Assembly (NCBI GenBank): GCA_015490005.1
Contig: WFYS01000108.1
Span: forward strand, 1 to 38,820
Direction of reading: 5' to 3'
DNA: 38,820 nucleotides
Source: Desulfurellaceae bacterium
GTDB lineage: Bacteria; Campylobacterota_A; Desulfurellia; Desulfurellales; Hippeaceae
The notes under the pieces are model-generated. The model had not been told where the DNA came from, searched no databases, and worked only from the letters and a program-made list of their open reading frames with translations. Position numbers and translations under genes: made by a program. Below are positions 31,500 through 38,820 of this stretch, piece after piece. The first letter of the stretch is position 1. Every line of letters begins with the position of its first letter.

Positions 31500-33386
31500 A
31501 TGGCTGGGATGTCTGATGAGGTGAGGCTGGGGAATTTGGAGTTGAAGAACCGCTTTATTGCCGCTCCTGTAAAGACAGCCTATGGAAACCCTAATGGTGA
31601 GGTTAATGAGAAACATTTGAAGTTTTATGAGAGGCTTGCAAAGGGTGGTGTTTCTCTAATCATTATTGAACCAACGGCGGTTTTAAAAAGCGGTAGAGAA
31701 CATCCGAAACAGTTGCGTATCGATGAGGATAGGTGCGTTGGTGAGCTTAAAAAAATTATAGATGTTGTACACAAGAACGGTTCATTGGCATGTTTGAATA
31801 TAACGCATGCTGGACGCGCTGCAAATCCTAAAGCTACCGGTCAGCCACCACTCGCACCAAGCCCTATAATGTGTCCTGCAACTAAACAAACACCCCAAGA
31901 GCTTACCAAAGAGCAGATAGAGGAAATCATAATGGCCTTTGGTGAAGCTGCAAGAAGAGCTAAAGAAGCTGGATTTGATGCTATAGAGCTTCAGGCGGGT
32001 ATGGGCTATATAATTGCACAGTTCTTGAAGGAGAGAACCAACAAAAGAAGCGATGAGTATGGTCAGGATAAGATACTCTTTGCAAGAAGGGTGTTTGAAG
32101 AGGTATTTTCTAAAGCGGATGGTTTGCCTGTTATAGTGAGAATTTCTGGCAATGAGTTTGTTGATGACGGTATAACACCTGAGGACAACAAGCCGATTTT
32201 GGCTCTTGCCAAAGAGTTTGGTGCGGTTGCTGTTCATGCTGGCTTGGGTAATGCGTGTGATACGCCACCGTGGTATTACTCTGCAACTTTTACACCTGTA
32301 GAAAAGCAAATAGAGGCGTTTAAGGCTATTAAAGGTTTGACGGATTTACCTGTTATTGTTGATGGTAGAATGGCGAATAAGGATAAAATAGAACAGGCAT
32401 TGAGAGAAGGCTGGGCAGATTTGATAGGTTTAGGGAAGTCAATAGCTTGCGACCAATCTTTTGTTAGAAAGCTTCAAGAGGGTAAAGAGAATGGAATTTA
32501 CTACTGTGGAGGATGTTTGCAAGGTTGTTTACTTAAAGTTAAGTCAGGCGTTGGCTTAGGCTGTATAATTAACCCGTTTGTTAATAGGGATGAATTTGAT
32601 AAGAGTGACAATCCTTTAAGCTTTGTTGTGGTCGGTGGTGGCCCTGCTGGTATGGCTGCTGCAACTTATGCTGCTATGAGGGGACATTCTGTGGTTTTAT
32701 TTGAAAAGAAAAAGCTTGGTGGACAATTTAACTTAGCTGTAAAACCACCCTTCAAAGATGCTATGAATAGACCGCTTAATTCAATGATAAGAGACCTTGA
32801 TAGGTTTGGTGTTGAGGTTCAATATGAAGAAGCTGATTATAAGAAGATAAAATCGCTTAACCCAGATGTGGTTGTAGTAGCCACTGGCGCGAATTCTACA
32901 GTTCCTGAGATAGAAGGTATAGAAAACGAAAACGTAATGGACGCTTTCTCATATTTTGAGAGTGAAAGTGAGATTAAAGGTAAGAGAGCTTTGGTTTTAG
33001 GTGTTGGATTAATCGGTAGAGAAACGATGGAAGATTTGCTGCTAAAGAAGGGCTTTGAAGATGTTGTAGGCGTTGATATACTGGAAGAGTTACCGGAGGA
33101 TTTTACACTTGCTAGATTGAGAAATAATGCAAAAGCGAAGATTATTACCGGTGTAAAACTTGAAAGGTTTTCATCTGATGGTGCTATAATATCCAAAAGC
33201 GGCAAAGAAGAGAATTTAGGTAAATTCGATCTTGTAGTTACTAGCATTGGTACGAAATCTAATAAAAATCTTTATGATAATATAAAAGATAAGTTCGATA
33301 AAGTTGAGATTATAGGCGATGCAAATAAGGTTGCTGATATCTATGAAGCCACACACCAAGCTTACGATTTGGTTGCTAAATACTAA
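31500..33386 (+). CDS. Old-Yellow-Enzyme/2,4-dienoyl-CoA reductase-type Fe-S flavoprotein
   Basis: A 628-residue three-domain oxidoreductase: an FMN TIM barrel (residues about 1-330), a [4Fe-4S] motif CGGCLQGC with a fourth Cys in GLGCIINP, an FAD domain (VVGGGPAGMAAA) and an NAD(P) loop (VLGVGLIGRE). This is the FadH/enoate reductase/NADH oxidase layout. The segment that in FadH carries the catalytic Tyr reads LQAGMGYIIAQFL, keeping Tyr, while the expected downstream His (GWHE in FadH) is replaced by GNACDTPPW. It may therefore act on a substrate other than dienoyl-CoA. It has its own promoter and a terminator at 33386-33410. Confidence 0.85.
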   Translation: MAGMSDEVRLGNLELKNRFIAAPVKTAYGNPNGEVNEKHLKFYERLAKGGVSLIIIEPTAVLKSGREHPKQLRIDEDRCVGELKKIIDVVHKNGSLACLNITHAGRAANPKATGQPPLAPSPIMCPATKQTPQELTKEQIEEIIMAFGEAARRAKEAGFDAIELQAGMGYIIAQFLKERTNKRSDEYGQDKILFARRVFEEVFSKADGLPVIVRISGNEFVDDGITPEDNKPILALAKEFGAVAVHAGLGNACDTPPWYYSATFTPVEKQIEAFKAIKGLTDLPVIVDGRMANKDKIEQALREGWADLIGLGKSIACDQSFVRKLQEGKENGIYYCGGCLQGCLLKVKSGVGLGCIINPFVNRDEFDKSDNPLSFVVVGGGPAGMAAATYAAMRGHSVVLFEKKKLGGQFNLAVKPPFKDAMNRPLNSMIRDLDRFGVEVQYEEADYKKIKSLNPDVVVVATGANSTVPEIEGIENENVMDAFSYFESESEIKGKRALVLGVGLIGRETMEDLLLKKGFEDVVGVDILEELPEDFTLARLRNNAKAKIITGVKLERFSSDGAIISKSGKEENLGKFDLVVTSIGTKSNKNLYDNIKDKFDKVEIIGDANKVADIYEATHQAYDLVAKY

Positions 33387-33410
33387 TCAAGGGGCTTTTG
33401 CCCCTTTTGA
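33386..33410 (+). terminator. Intrinsic terminator between the flavoprotein and DUF134 genes
   Basis: AAGGGGC (33389-33395) pairs with GCCCCTT (33400-33406) around TTTT, extended by ATC/GAT, with a short T-run on its 3' side. It lies 15 bases before the next start codon, so partial read-through may feed DUF134. Confidence 0.7.
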
Positions 33411-33424
33411 TTTGGAGATGTGAG

Positions 33425-33712
33425 ATGCCGAGAAGAAGAAAAAGAGGACGAGTAAGGTTTAGATTTGGAAGGGTTTGTTATAAGCCATGCGGAATACCTG
33501 CTAATACCCTGGATAGGGTCACTATTACCTATGATGAGCTTGAGGCTATAAGGTTGGCTGACCTTGATGGTATGTATCAGCAGGATGCAAGCGAAATGAT
33601 GCAAATATCGAGGCCTACTTTTTCAAGATTGCTTGACAGGGTGCATAAAAAGATTGCAGATGCATTGATAAACTCAAAGGCTTTAGAACTTGAAGAGTGG
33701 CCGGAAGAGTAG
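33425..33712 (+). CDS. DUF134/UPF0251 helix-turn-helix protein
   Basis: A 95-residue predicted DNA-binding protein. It opens MPRRRKRGRVRFRFGRVCYKP, then LDRVTITYDELEAIRLADLDG and the HTH QDASEMMQISRPTFSRLLDRVHKKIADAL. This matches the UPF0251 family, regulators often near redox or Fe-S genes. GGAG seven bases before the ATG at 33425 fixes the start; an earlier in-frame start at 33398 would lie in the terminator. It is ten bases upstream of the HIT gene. Confidence 0.9.
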   Translation: MPRRRKRGRVRFRFGRVCYKPCGIPANTLDRVTITYDELEAIRLADLDGMYQQDASEMMQISRPTFSRLLDRVHKKIADALINSKALELEEWPEE

Positions 33713-33722
33713 AGGGTAAAAG

Positions 33723-34106
33723 ATGAATGGTGTTAATTGTCCGTTTTGTGATATAGATAATCTAGATATAATTCTAAAAAATGATTATTGCTTTGCTGTT
33801 TTTGATAAATATCCTGTAAACGAAGGTCACATGTTGATTATACCTTTTAGGCATTTTGGCAGTTTTTTTGATGCTACGAAGGATGAAATTTTAGCTATCT
33901 ATGAACTTTTGAATGATGCCAAAAATTACCTAGATAAAAAATATTCCCCAGATGGATACAATATCGGAGTTAATATTGGAAGGGTGTCTGGTCAAACGAT
34001 TATGCACTTACATGTTCACTTAATACCGAGATACAAGGGGGATATTGAAAACCCTACTGGCGGCGTCAGAGGTGTAATACCCTCTAAGATGGTTTATCCT
34101 TTTTAG
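33723..34106 (+). CDS. HIT family nucleotide hydrolase/transferase
   Basis: A 127-residue histidine-triad protein. The motif HLHVHLIPRY gives the catalytic His triad (H-phi-H-phi-H), and the N-terminal CPFCD together with YCFAVFDKYPVNEGHMLIIP is the normal HIT sequence. It probably acts on adenosine nucleotides (ADP/AMP-lysine or Ap4A-like). Ten bases separate it from DUF134, and its last 23 bases overlap the convergent methyltransferase gene. Confidence 0.92.
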   Translation: MNGVNCPFCDIDNLDIILKNDYCFAVFDKYPVNEGHMLIIPFRHFGSFFDATKDEILAIYELLNDAKNYLDKKYSPDGYNIGVNIGRVSGQTIMHLHVHLIPRYKGDIENPTGGVRGVIPSKMVYPF

Positions 34107-34599
34107 ATAGGGCTGCCTTAATGCCTTTATAAAAGCACAGAAATGAAGGATTATAAGGTGGCCTATTTTTAATAAAGTTGCAATAATCGTTGCCAAAACG
34201 TTTTAAAGTTTGCCTTTCTTCTACAGCCATTATGAAGTATTCTCCCAAGAATCCGAGTAGGAAGCCATAAAGAGTTGTCATTACTTTGCCAGTTGTCATT
34301 GATATTCCGATAAGTATGAATATAAGACCGAATATTGCGGGGTGTCTCATACATGAAAATATCCCCTCGTTTACAACTCTATCTGGTTGAGAGAAACCCT
34401 TGGTTGGGGTTTTGTGGCCAAATTTTCTTAGTGTTCTACCAGCAACGATGTTTAACAGTATTCCATAAAATGTGATTAAATAACCCGTTATTTTTAGATA
34501 TGGCAATAAGTCTGGATATAGCGTTGGAAACAGCCTGTTGGAAAAATAGATACTTATTGCCAAAGATAACCAAAAAGCAAGTTTTAATAAAAAATCCAT
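34084..34599 (-). CDS. PEMT/ICMT-like membrane methyltransferase
   Basis: A 171-residue protein with about four transmembrane helices and the family signature RVVNEGIFSCMRHPAIFGLI followed by a C-terminal EERQTLKRFGNDYCNF. Such enzymes use SAM to methylate phospholipids or prenylcysteine carboxyls; the bacterial substrates are mostly unknown. It overlaps the HIT gene tail to tail by 23 bases. The ATG lacks a Shine-Dalgarno and lies five bases after a -10-like TAAACT with TTGACA 18 bases upstream, so the transcript is probably leaderless. Confidence 0.8.
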   Translation of the reverse strand: MDFLLKLAFWLSLAISIYFSNRLFPTLYPDLLPYLKITGYLITFYGILLNIVAGRTLRKFGHKTPTKGFSQPDRVVNEGIFSCMRHPAIFGLIFILIGISMTTGKVMTTLYGFLLGFLGEYFIMAVEERQTLKRFGNDYCNFIKNRPPYNPSFLCFYKGIKAALSKKDKPS

Positions 34600-34604
34600 G
34601 CTAT

Positions 34605-34634
34605 AGTTTAAGTTTGAGTGTGCTTGTTTGTCAA
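34605..34634 (-). promoter_or_regulatory. Promoter of the PEMT/ICMT-like gene
   Basis: On the minus strand: TTGACA (34634-34629), 18-base spacer, TAAACT (34610-34605), five bases before the ATG. Confidence 0.5.
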
Positions 34635-34643
34635 ATCTAAAGT

Positions 34644-34671
34644 TTGCAAAGTAGTTTTGAATCTGTAGAAT
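34644..34671 (+). promoter_or_regulatory. Promoter of the thioredoxin-like gene
   Basis: TTGCAA (34644-34649), 16-base spacer, TAGAAT (34666-34671), then GAGGGG before the ATG at 34702. Confidence 0.55.
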
Positions 34672-34701
34672 TGGGATAAAGTTTTTTGAGGGGTGTTTTT
34701 T

Positions 34702-35052
34702 ATGAAGAATGTTAAGGATTTACCAGAGACAAATGGTAAGTATGTGTTGATATTTGTAAGCAATCATTGCCCTTATTGTAAACAAGTAGAGAAGATTTTG
34801 AGAGAAATGGAAAAGGAGTATGCGCCCAAAGGAATTGAGTTTTATGCGTTGAACATATCCTCTAATCCTGAAATTGCCGCCAAGTACAATATCATGTCTA
34901 CTCCACTAACTTACTTTATGAACGGTAAAACTGTCGTTGGAAAAGAGTTGGGCGCAGTATCAAAGAGAACTGTGGAGCTCGAGCTTGAAGAGCTCCTAAA
35001 GGCCGGGGAGTTATTGAAGAAAATCAAGAAAATATTTGGTTTAAAAAAGTAA
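34702..35052 (+). CDS. Thioredoxin/glutaredoxin-like disulfide protein
   Basis: A 116-residue thioredoxin-fold protein with the active site CPYC at 23-26 (FVSNHCPYCKQVEK) and the cis-Pro region MSTPLTYFMNGK. CPYC is the glutaredoxin-type motif, although the length and helix spacing look thioredoxin-like. GAGGGG eight bases upstream selects the ATG at 34702 over the GTG at 34693. It probably reduces cytosolic disulfides; there is no signal peptide. Confidence 0.88.
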   Translation: MKNVKDLPETNGKYVLIFVSNHCPYCKQVEKILREMEKEYAPKGIEFYALNISSNPEIAAKYNIMSTPLTYFMNGKTVVGKELGAVSKRTVELELEELLKAGELLKKIKKIFGLKK

Positions 35053-35125
35053 AAGTTTCATTTGAAAGAATCGGAAAAAAGGAAAAATTCTGTTATATAA
35101 TATAAAAATTTTTAAGGAGGGTGTG

Positions 35126-35302
35126 ATGGACAGAGCGAAGATGGTGTTTGATTATATGAAAAAAGCTGGCAAACCTTTAAAGACAGGGGATATTGCTAAA
35201 GCTTTGAATTTGGAGAGCAAAGAGGTAAGTTCAATTATAAAAAGACTAAAAAAAGAGGGGCTTGTTGACTCTCCAAAAAGGTGTTACTATACCCCCAAAT
35301 GA
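35126..35302 (+). CDS. 58-residue winged-helix regulator
   Basis: A small protein with an AAGGAGG ribosome site (35114-35120) six bases before the ATG. MDRAKMVFDYMKKAGKPLKT leads into a winged helix-turn-helix, GDIAKALNLESKEVSSIIKR, with the wing ending SPKRCYYTPK. This is essentially one DNA-binding domain with no effector part. It is 73 bases after the thioredoxin-like gene, with TATAAT at 35096-35101 upstream, and ends six bases before the convergent WSC gene stop. Confidence 0.8.
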   Translation: MDRAKMVFDYMKKAGKPLKTGDIAKALNLESKEVSSIIKRLKKEGLVDSPKRCYYTPK

Positions 35303-35308
35303 ATAAAG

Positions 35309-37216
35309 TTATCTAACCTTAAACGCAATTGTATCCACCTCTTTGCCGTTTAAAGTGATTCTCACCCTGTAAACGCCGGATGGCCAGTTCCTGTCGCTTT
35401 CAATTCTAAAGTTTACGTATTTGTCTTCTGGTGAAGTTCTGTTTACAATAACAGTCTTTTCTCCGATTGGATAGTCTTTATTTGGTAAAACATAAAACCA
35501 TTCTGCTTTTATTCTGCTGCCCTTTGGCAACATATAAACCGAGCATGTTAGGTTTATGTAGTGCTTCTTAGAGCTTAAATATTCTGGGTAGTGCAGTGAT
35601 ATGTAATCCTGCTTATTTTGATATACAGCGCATTTGTCAATGCTATAGTGCACCGTTTGGTTATTCTGGGCGTTTTTGCAGTTAGCATAGGCATTTCTTG
35701 CAGTATCGTATTCCCTTTTTGCATCTACAGCTTCGGGTGTGTTCCCTTTGCCCTTGCTCATCAAATTTACAAGCTTGTTGTAAGCAATCACATATCTTTT
35801 GTAAGCATCTTTACAGTTCAATTTCTTGCTGTTAGATTGAGCGTGTAATTGTTCATGTTTTTTTGTAGGAATTACAAACCTTCTCCCTGCGCAGGTTATA
35901 TACTTAAACCCATCACAGAAACCCTGATTGCAGATTTTGCCGTCGTCTATTACATAGGTTGGCGATTTTGTGCCGATATCGTAATCCTCTTCAAAGGCTA
36001 TTGCCTTTGTAAAACCCATTCTTTTGCAGAACGCATTTGCAGCACCCTGTCCGCAATCCTGAGCCCACTTCCTGCACCAATCCAGTCTGTATCCGTTTAT
36101 CGTCGGATATCTAAATGTTTTCATGTTTTTAGAAGTTGCTTGCTTTATTCCAGATATACAAGAGTTATTTTTTACAGAATGGGGCGTGGCGTTTTTAAGC
36201 CAGCACCGTGCGTTTTGCCCTTGAATTGTGTATGGTTTTACATAAGTCCAAGCCATGCATTTAGGGTCACTTTCACAGGCATTCTGGCAAAGCCTATAGT
36301 CAGGGTAAGGTAGGTTAAAACTTTTGTAGTCAGAGCCAGGTCTATCTATATTAACCTCAACGCCACTGCCATAATGAATTCTTGAAACATTTAGGTGTGA
36401 AACATTGTAGACACTGTTTGCCCAAGTTCCACCGCATATCTTGGATTTGTCGCCGTTGCAGCGCATATTGCAATTTACGGCTTTTCCGTATTTTCCATAA
36501 CTGTTGCCGCAGAAACACTGGCTACTGTATTGGACGCCTGCGTATCTATAACCCCTTTTTGCACACTCCCTCATGCATAAGCTCGGCGTCATTTTCTCAC
36601 TTCCAAAACCGAAGTCAGCCAAATCTCTACCTCTTAGACCGAACGGGTCTCCCTGATCTCTAAAGCAGCCCAAATATTCGTAGTTGTTGGTTTTATATGA
36701 ATTGCTATTTTGATTATTACCCAAAAAGTTTTCGCCGCCTTCTGCTGTGTTGTATATGACTTTGCCAGTTTTTATGCCTGTATCACGGGAAATCCTTAAA
36801 AGGGCGTATTTTGCAATGATGAGTTTCTTTTTTAAAATAAAATCTGCAAGGGGCATTATCCTTGCTATCTTCCAATTGTTTGACTGTTTTTGCAACAGAA
36901 ATACCAAGTCGTTATCCTCTGTGAAGCTCCTGTTTTTGAATCTATCTATTATAGTTGTGCTAACATGAACCTGGACTATCGCCTTGTGATTGAATATTTT
37001 CCTTTTTTTAATAGTGAAATTGTTTATTCTCTGATCAACAGCGGCAAATACCAATTTATAAACCTTTAATTGTTCAGGCGTTGGATTGTAGAATACCCGT
37101 TTTATCCCGGATAGATTTTTGCTTTGAACAAAGTTAAAATAGTTGTTTATTACATCAGGGTAAGCGCTGATGGGGATTAGTAAAGCCAATAAAAAAATAA
37201 CAAACATTTTTCTCAT
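35309..37216 (-). CDS. Secreted WSC-PAN domain protein
   Basis: A 635-residue exported protein. Signal peptide: residues about 1-19. Residues 21-125 resemble an NTF2-like fold. Residues 179-271 form a WSC domain with all eight cysteines (C184, C214, C218, C234, C236, C249, C253, C261), including YLGCFRD, FCGN and [10 protein letters not shown]. Residues about 281-357 are a PAN/apple-like domain (C310, C314, C320, C338, C353). Residues 375-442 are a third Cys-rich module ([24 protein letters not shown]). The C-terminus is beta-rich ([18 protein letters not shown]). WSC and apple modules bind carbohydrate or protein at eukaryotic surfaces, so a cell-surface or matrix-binding role is inferred. 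GGGAG precedes the ATG; the next gene upstream is 15 bases away. Confidence 0.85.
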   Translation of the reverse strand: MRKMFVIFLLALLIPISAYPDVINNYFNFVQSKNLSGIKRVFYNPTPEQLKVYKLVFAAVDQRINNFTIKKRKIFNHKAIVQVHVSTTIIDRFKNRSFTEDNDLVFLLQKQSNNWKIARIMPLADFILKKKLIIAKYALLRISRDTGIKTGKVIYNTAEGGENFLGNNQNSNSYKTNNYEYLGCFRDQGDPFGLRGRDLADFGFGSEKMTPSLCMRECAKRGYRYAGVQYSSQCFCGNSYGKYGKAVNCNMRCNGDKSKICGGTWANSVYNVSHLNVSRIHYGSGVEVNIDRPGSDYKSFNLPYPDYRLCQNACESDPKCMAWTYVKPYTIQGQNARCWLKNATPHSVKNNSCISGIKQATSKNMKTFRYPTINGYRLDWCRKWAQDCGQGAANAFCKRMGFTKAIAFEEDYDIGTKSPTYVIDDGKICNQGFCDGFKYITCAGRRFVIPTKKHEQLHAQSNSKKLNCKDAYKRYVIAYNKLVNLMSKGKGNTPEAVDAKREYDTARNAYANCKNAQNNQTVHYSIDKCAVYQNKQDYISLHYPEYLSSKKHYINLTCSVYMLPKGSRIKAEWFYVLPNKDYPIGEKTVIVNRTSPEDKYVNFRIESDRNWPSGVYRVRITLNGKEVDTIAFKVR

Positions 37217-37231
37217 CTCTATTCTCCCTTT

Positions 37232-38820
37232 CTACTTAACACTTTGCCAAGCTTTAACAAAGATTGGTTTTGTTATAATCGTTGAATAACCATCCATATC
37301 CGTTATCTTGACAAAAATATTTATCTTATATAAATCCTTATAGCTATTTACAATGTTTTCATATTTTTTGAAAATACCGTAAGTTGTTTTTGCATTTTCA
37401 TATATGGCTTTCATTAACTCCATCTGTAGATTATGTGAAAGCTTTCTTGAACTCTTTTTTATGAGCGCTACTAAATCATTTGTGAGCAAAGCTCCACCAA
37501 CGATATCTACTTTTGAGACGTGCCCTTTCTTTTTACTATTTATAGAGGCTTGCACCGAATTTTTGTAATCTTTTGCGCCAAAGACAAGTTTGGTGCCTCC
37601 ATAGACCCTTTCAAAACTTACCTTGTTTGTTAAAACAGTAGAAACCCATTTCTTTTTAATCTTTCTCATCGCCTCAAACGATGTACCTTCGTTTAAGGTT
37701 AGTAGTGTGCTCATTAATACCCTTAGGTTTGTGTCGACAAAATCTTTCCAGACCTGCGGTTGTTTATTTAAATCCAATCCAAGCTGTCCTGATGCAAAAT
37801 AAAATTCAAATACCTTACCTTTAAAGCCGAACACGTGGAACAGTGTGTTATATATTTTTCCGCCTCTTGTTCTGAATTTGCCGTAACCCATAAGTTTTAT
37901 GTTGAATGTATCGCTATCCAAATCTTTTATAAAGATTCTCGACGGCGTATTCTGCCAATGTTCTGCATCCATTCCGCCCGGTAGGAGGATTTTTGCAATC
38001 TCAGGAAACGGGCTTTCAAATGCTATGTTGAATGAGCCAACTATTCCCGAGTTTTGCATTAATGTTATCTGAGATGTGATAGGAAAATATTTATTTGCAT
38101 CCTTTATGTTGTTAAGTTTGCTTTTTATAACCTTCGGTGTCAAAATTTCAGCTACAGCTACACCCATTGAATTTGTTCTTATCGTGTTTGTAAGCGTGGG
38201 GTGTGTCAAGTAGTTAACATTTTTACCATTGTGCGTGAAACTTTTATAAGATAGCAAATAAACCTTATTCTTTAAGGGTTTGCCATTTGTATCCGTTAAT
38301 TTAAGTGCCAATTTTTGATATCTTCCGTTAGCTATAAATTGCTTAGATAAAACTTTTACTACAACGTGCTTAGGCTTTTCTTTTAGATACAAATTAAGGT
38401 TTACATATGCTACACGTGAACCTTTTGGGTTTATAAACAACAATTTTCCGTACTTGCCCTGTTTGTTGCTTTTTAAGGGGTATTTTCTTCCTTTAAAATC
38501 TATTGTCACGTTAGCGAAAGGTATTGGTTTGTTTTGAGATGAACTTAAAATTGTGCCTTTAATGATTGCCTGCCTAACGGAGGAAATAGAAACTCCTTGT
38601 TTCCTTAATGAGTAACCTAAATCATAATGTATGGATAGCTCTTCAAAATTTGGGTGACTTACCGAAACAAGAACATCTATATCAGTAGGCTGTTCTGTCG
38701 ATTCTTTTGGCTTCCCCGATATTGATGGGTACAGTTTATCAATCTTTTTTAAATACAGGTTCAATAGACTTTGCATTCTTTTTTTACCGTTTACGCAGTT
38801 GGTTACCCTTTCTGGGCATT
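37232..38820 (-). CDS. Large uncharacterised surface or secreted protein, N-terminus beyond the window
   Basis: At least 529 codons are open. The methionine at 38776 has no Shine-Dalgarno, and the frame continues without a stop to the right edge (encoding CPERVTNCVNGKK just before that Met), so the true start lies outside. Residues about 70-130 after the Met form an Ig/carboxypeptidase-regulatory-like domain (GTILSSSQNKPIPFANVTI, SNKQGKYGKLLF). Two further beta domains follow. No catalytic motif or membrane anchor is visible in this part. It is 15 bases upstream of the WSC-PAN gene, so the two form an operon and probably act together at the cell surface. Function unknown. Confidence 0.65.
   Translation of the reverse strand, partial: CPERVTNCVNGKKRMQSLLNLYLKKIDKLYPSISGKPKESTEQPTDIDVLVSVSHPNFEELSIHYDLGYSLRKQGVSISSVRQAIIKGTILSSSQNKPIPFANVTIDFKGRKYPLKSNKQGKYGKLLFINPKGSRVAYVNLNLYLKEKPKHVVVKVLSKQFIANGRYQKLALKLTDTNGKPLKNKVYLLSYKSFTHNGKNVNYLTHPTLTNTIRTNSMGVAVAEILTPKVIKSKLNNIKDANKYFPITSQITLMQNSGIVGSFNIAFESPFPEIAKILLPGGMDAEHWQNTPSRIFIKDLDSDTFNIKLMGYGKFRTRGGKIYNTLFHVFGFKGKVFEFYFASGQLGLDLNKQPQVWKDFVDTNLRVLMSTLLTLNEGTSFEAMRKIKKKWVSTVLTNKVSFERVYGGTKLVFGAKDYKNSVQASINSKKKGHVSKVDIVGGALLTNDLVALIKKSSRKLSHNLQMELMKAIYENAKTTYGIFKKYENIVNSYKDLYKINIFVKITDMDGYSTIITKPIFVKAWQSVK

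Overview
Low-GC, gene-dense bacterial chromosomal DNA with 38 complete protein genes, two edge-truncated genes and one tRNA. I see no phage, insertion sequence, CRISPR array or rRNA. Gene content suggests an anaerobic, possibly thermophilic proteobacterium-like organism: an O2-sensitive glycyl radical enzyme and its activase, a pyruvoyl arginine decarboxylase, an MTA/SAH deaminase, a CstA transporter, and the run tRNA-Gln/prs/rplY/pth/asd. A Desulfurella/Hippea-type sulfur reducer fits, but this is an inference from gene content only.

Left part (1-5239, minus strand): a GlcF-like Fe-S subunit cut by the window edge, preceded by its GlcD-type FAD subunit, then a large secreted lipoprotein with its own strong promoter and intrinsic terminator. 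Next (5240-12233, plus strand) comes a housekeeping run: purine nucleoside phosphorylase, MTA/SAH deaminase, ispE, spoVG, a terminator, tRNA-Gln, prs, rplY, pth, asd and a universal stress protein, closed by a terminator.

The central minus-strand block (12218-20131) holds an EF-G paralogue, an unknown protein, a V4R-domain protein, a trans-4-hydroxy-L-proline dehydratase (HypD) with its radical-SAM activase, and an M24 Xaa-Pro-type peptidase. HypD carries every substrate and radical residue that I recall for the Clostridioides difficile enzyme, at a constant offset of 15. With the peptidase this looks like a hydroxyproline/imino-peptide utilisation locus. An acyl-CoA synthetase diverges from it.

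From 21935 to 31304 mostly minus-strand genes follow. An overlapping four-gene operon runs cstA, a 93-residue protein, an ArsA/Get3-type ATPase and a membrane-anchored unknown. Then come RidA, a membrane-anchored unknown, a CPA2 antiporter and a CoA-type Nudix hydrolase, a plus-strand HAD phosphatase, and a polyamine operon (speD, pdaD, speB). Polyamine synthesis releases MTA, which the deaminase/phosphorylase pair at 5240-7305 could recycle.

The right part (31500-38820) has an Old-Yellow-Enzyme-type Fe-S flavoprotein, a DUF134 regulator, a HIT protein, a PEMT/ICMT-like methyltransferase, a thioredoxin-like protein and a 58-residue winged-helix protein. It ends with two genes for large extracytoplasmic proteins, one with eukaryote-like WSC and PAN/apple domains. 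The main candidates for new biology are the CstA/ArsA operon, the WSC/PAN pair, the HypD locus with its two promoter palindromes, and a group of apparently leaderless genes.
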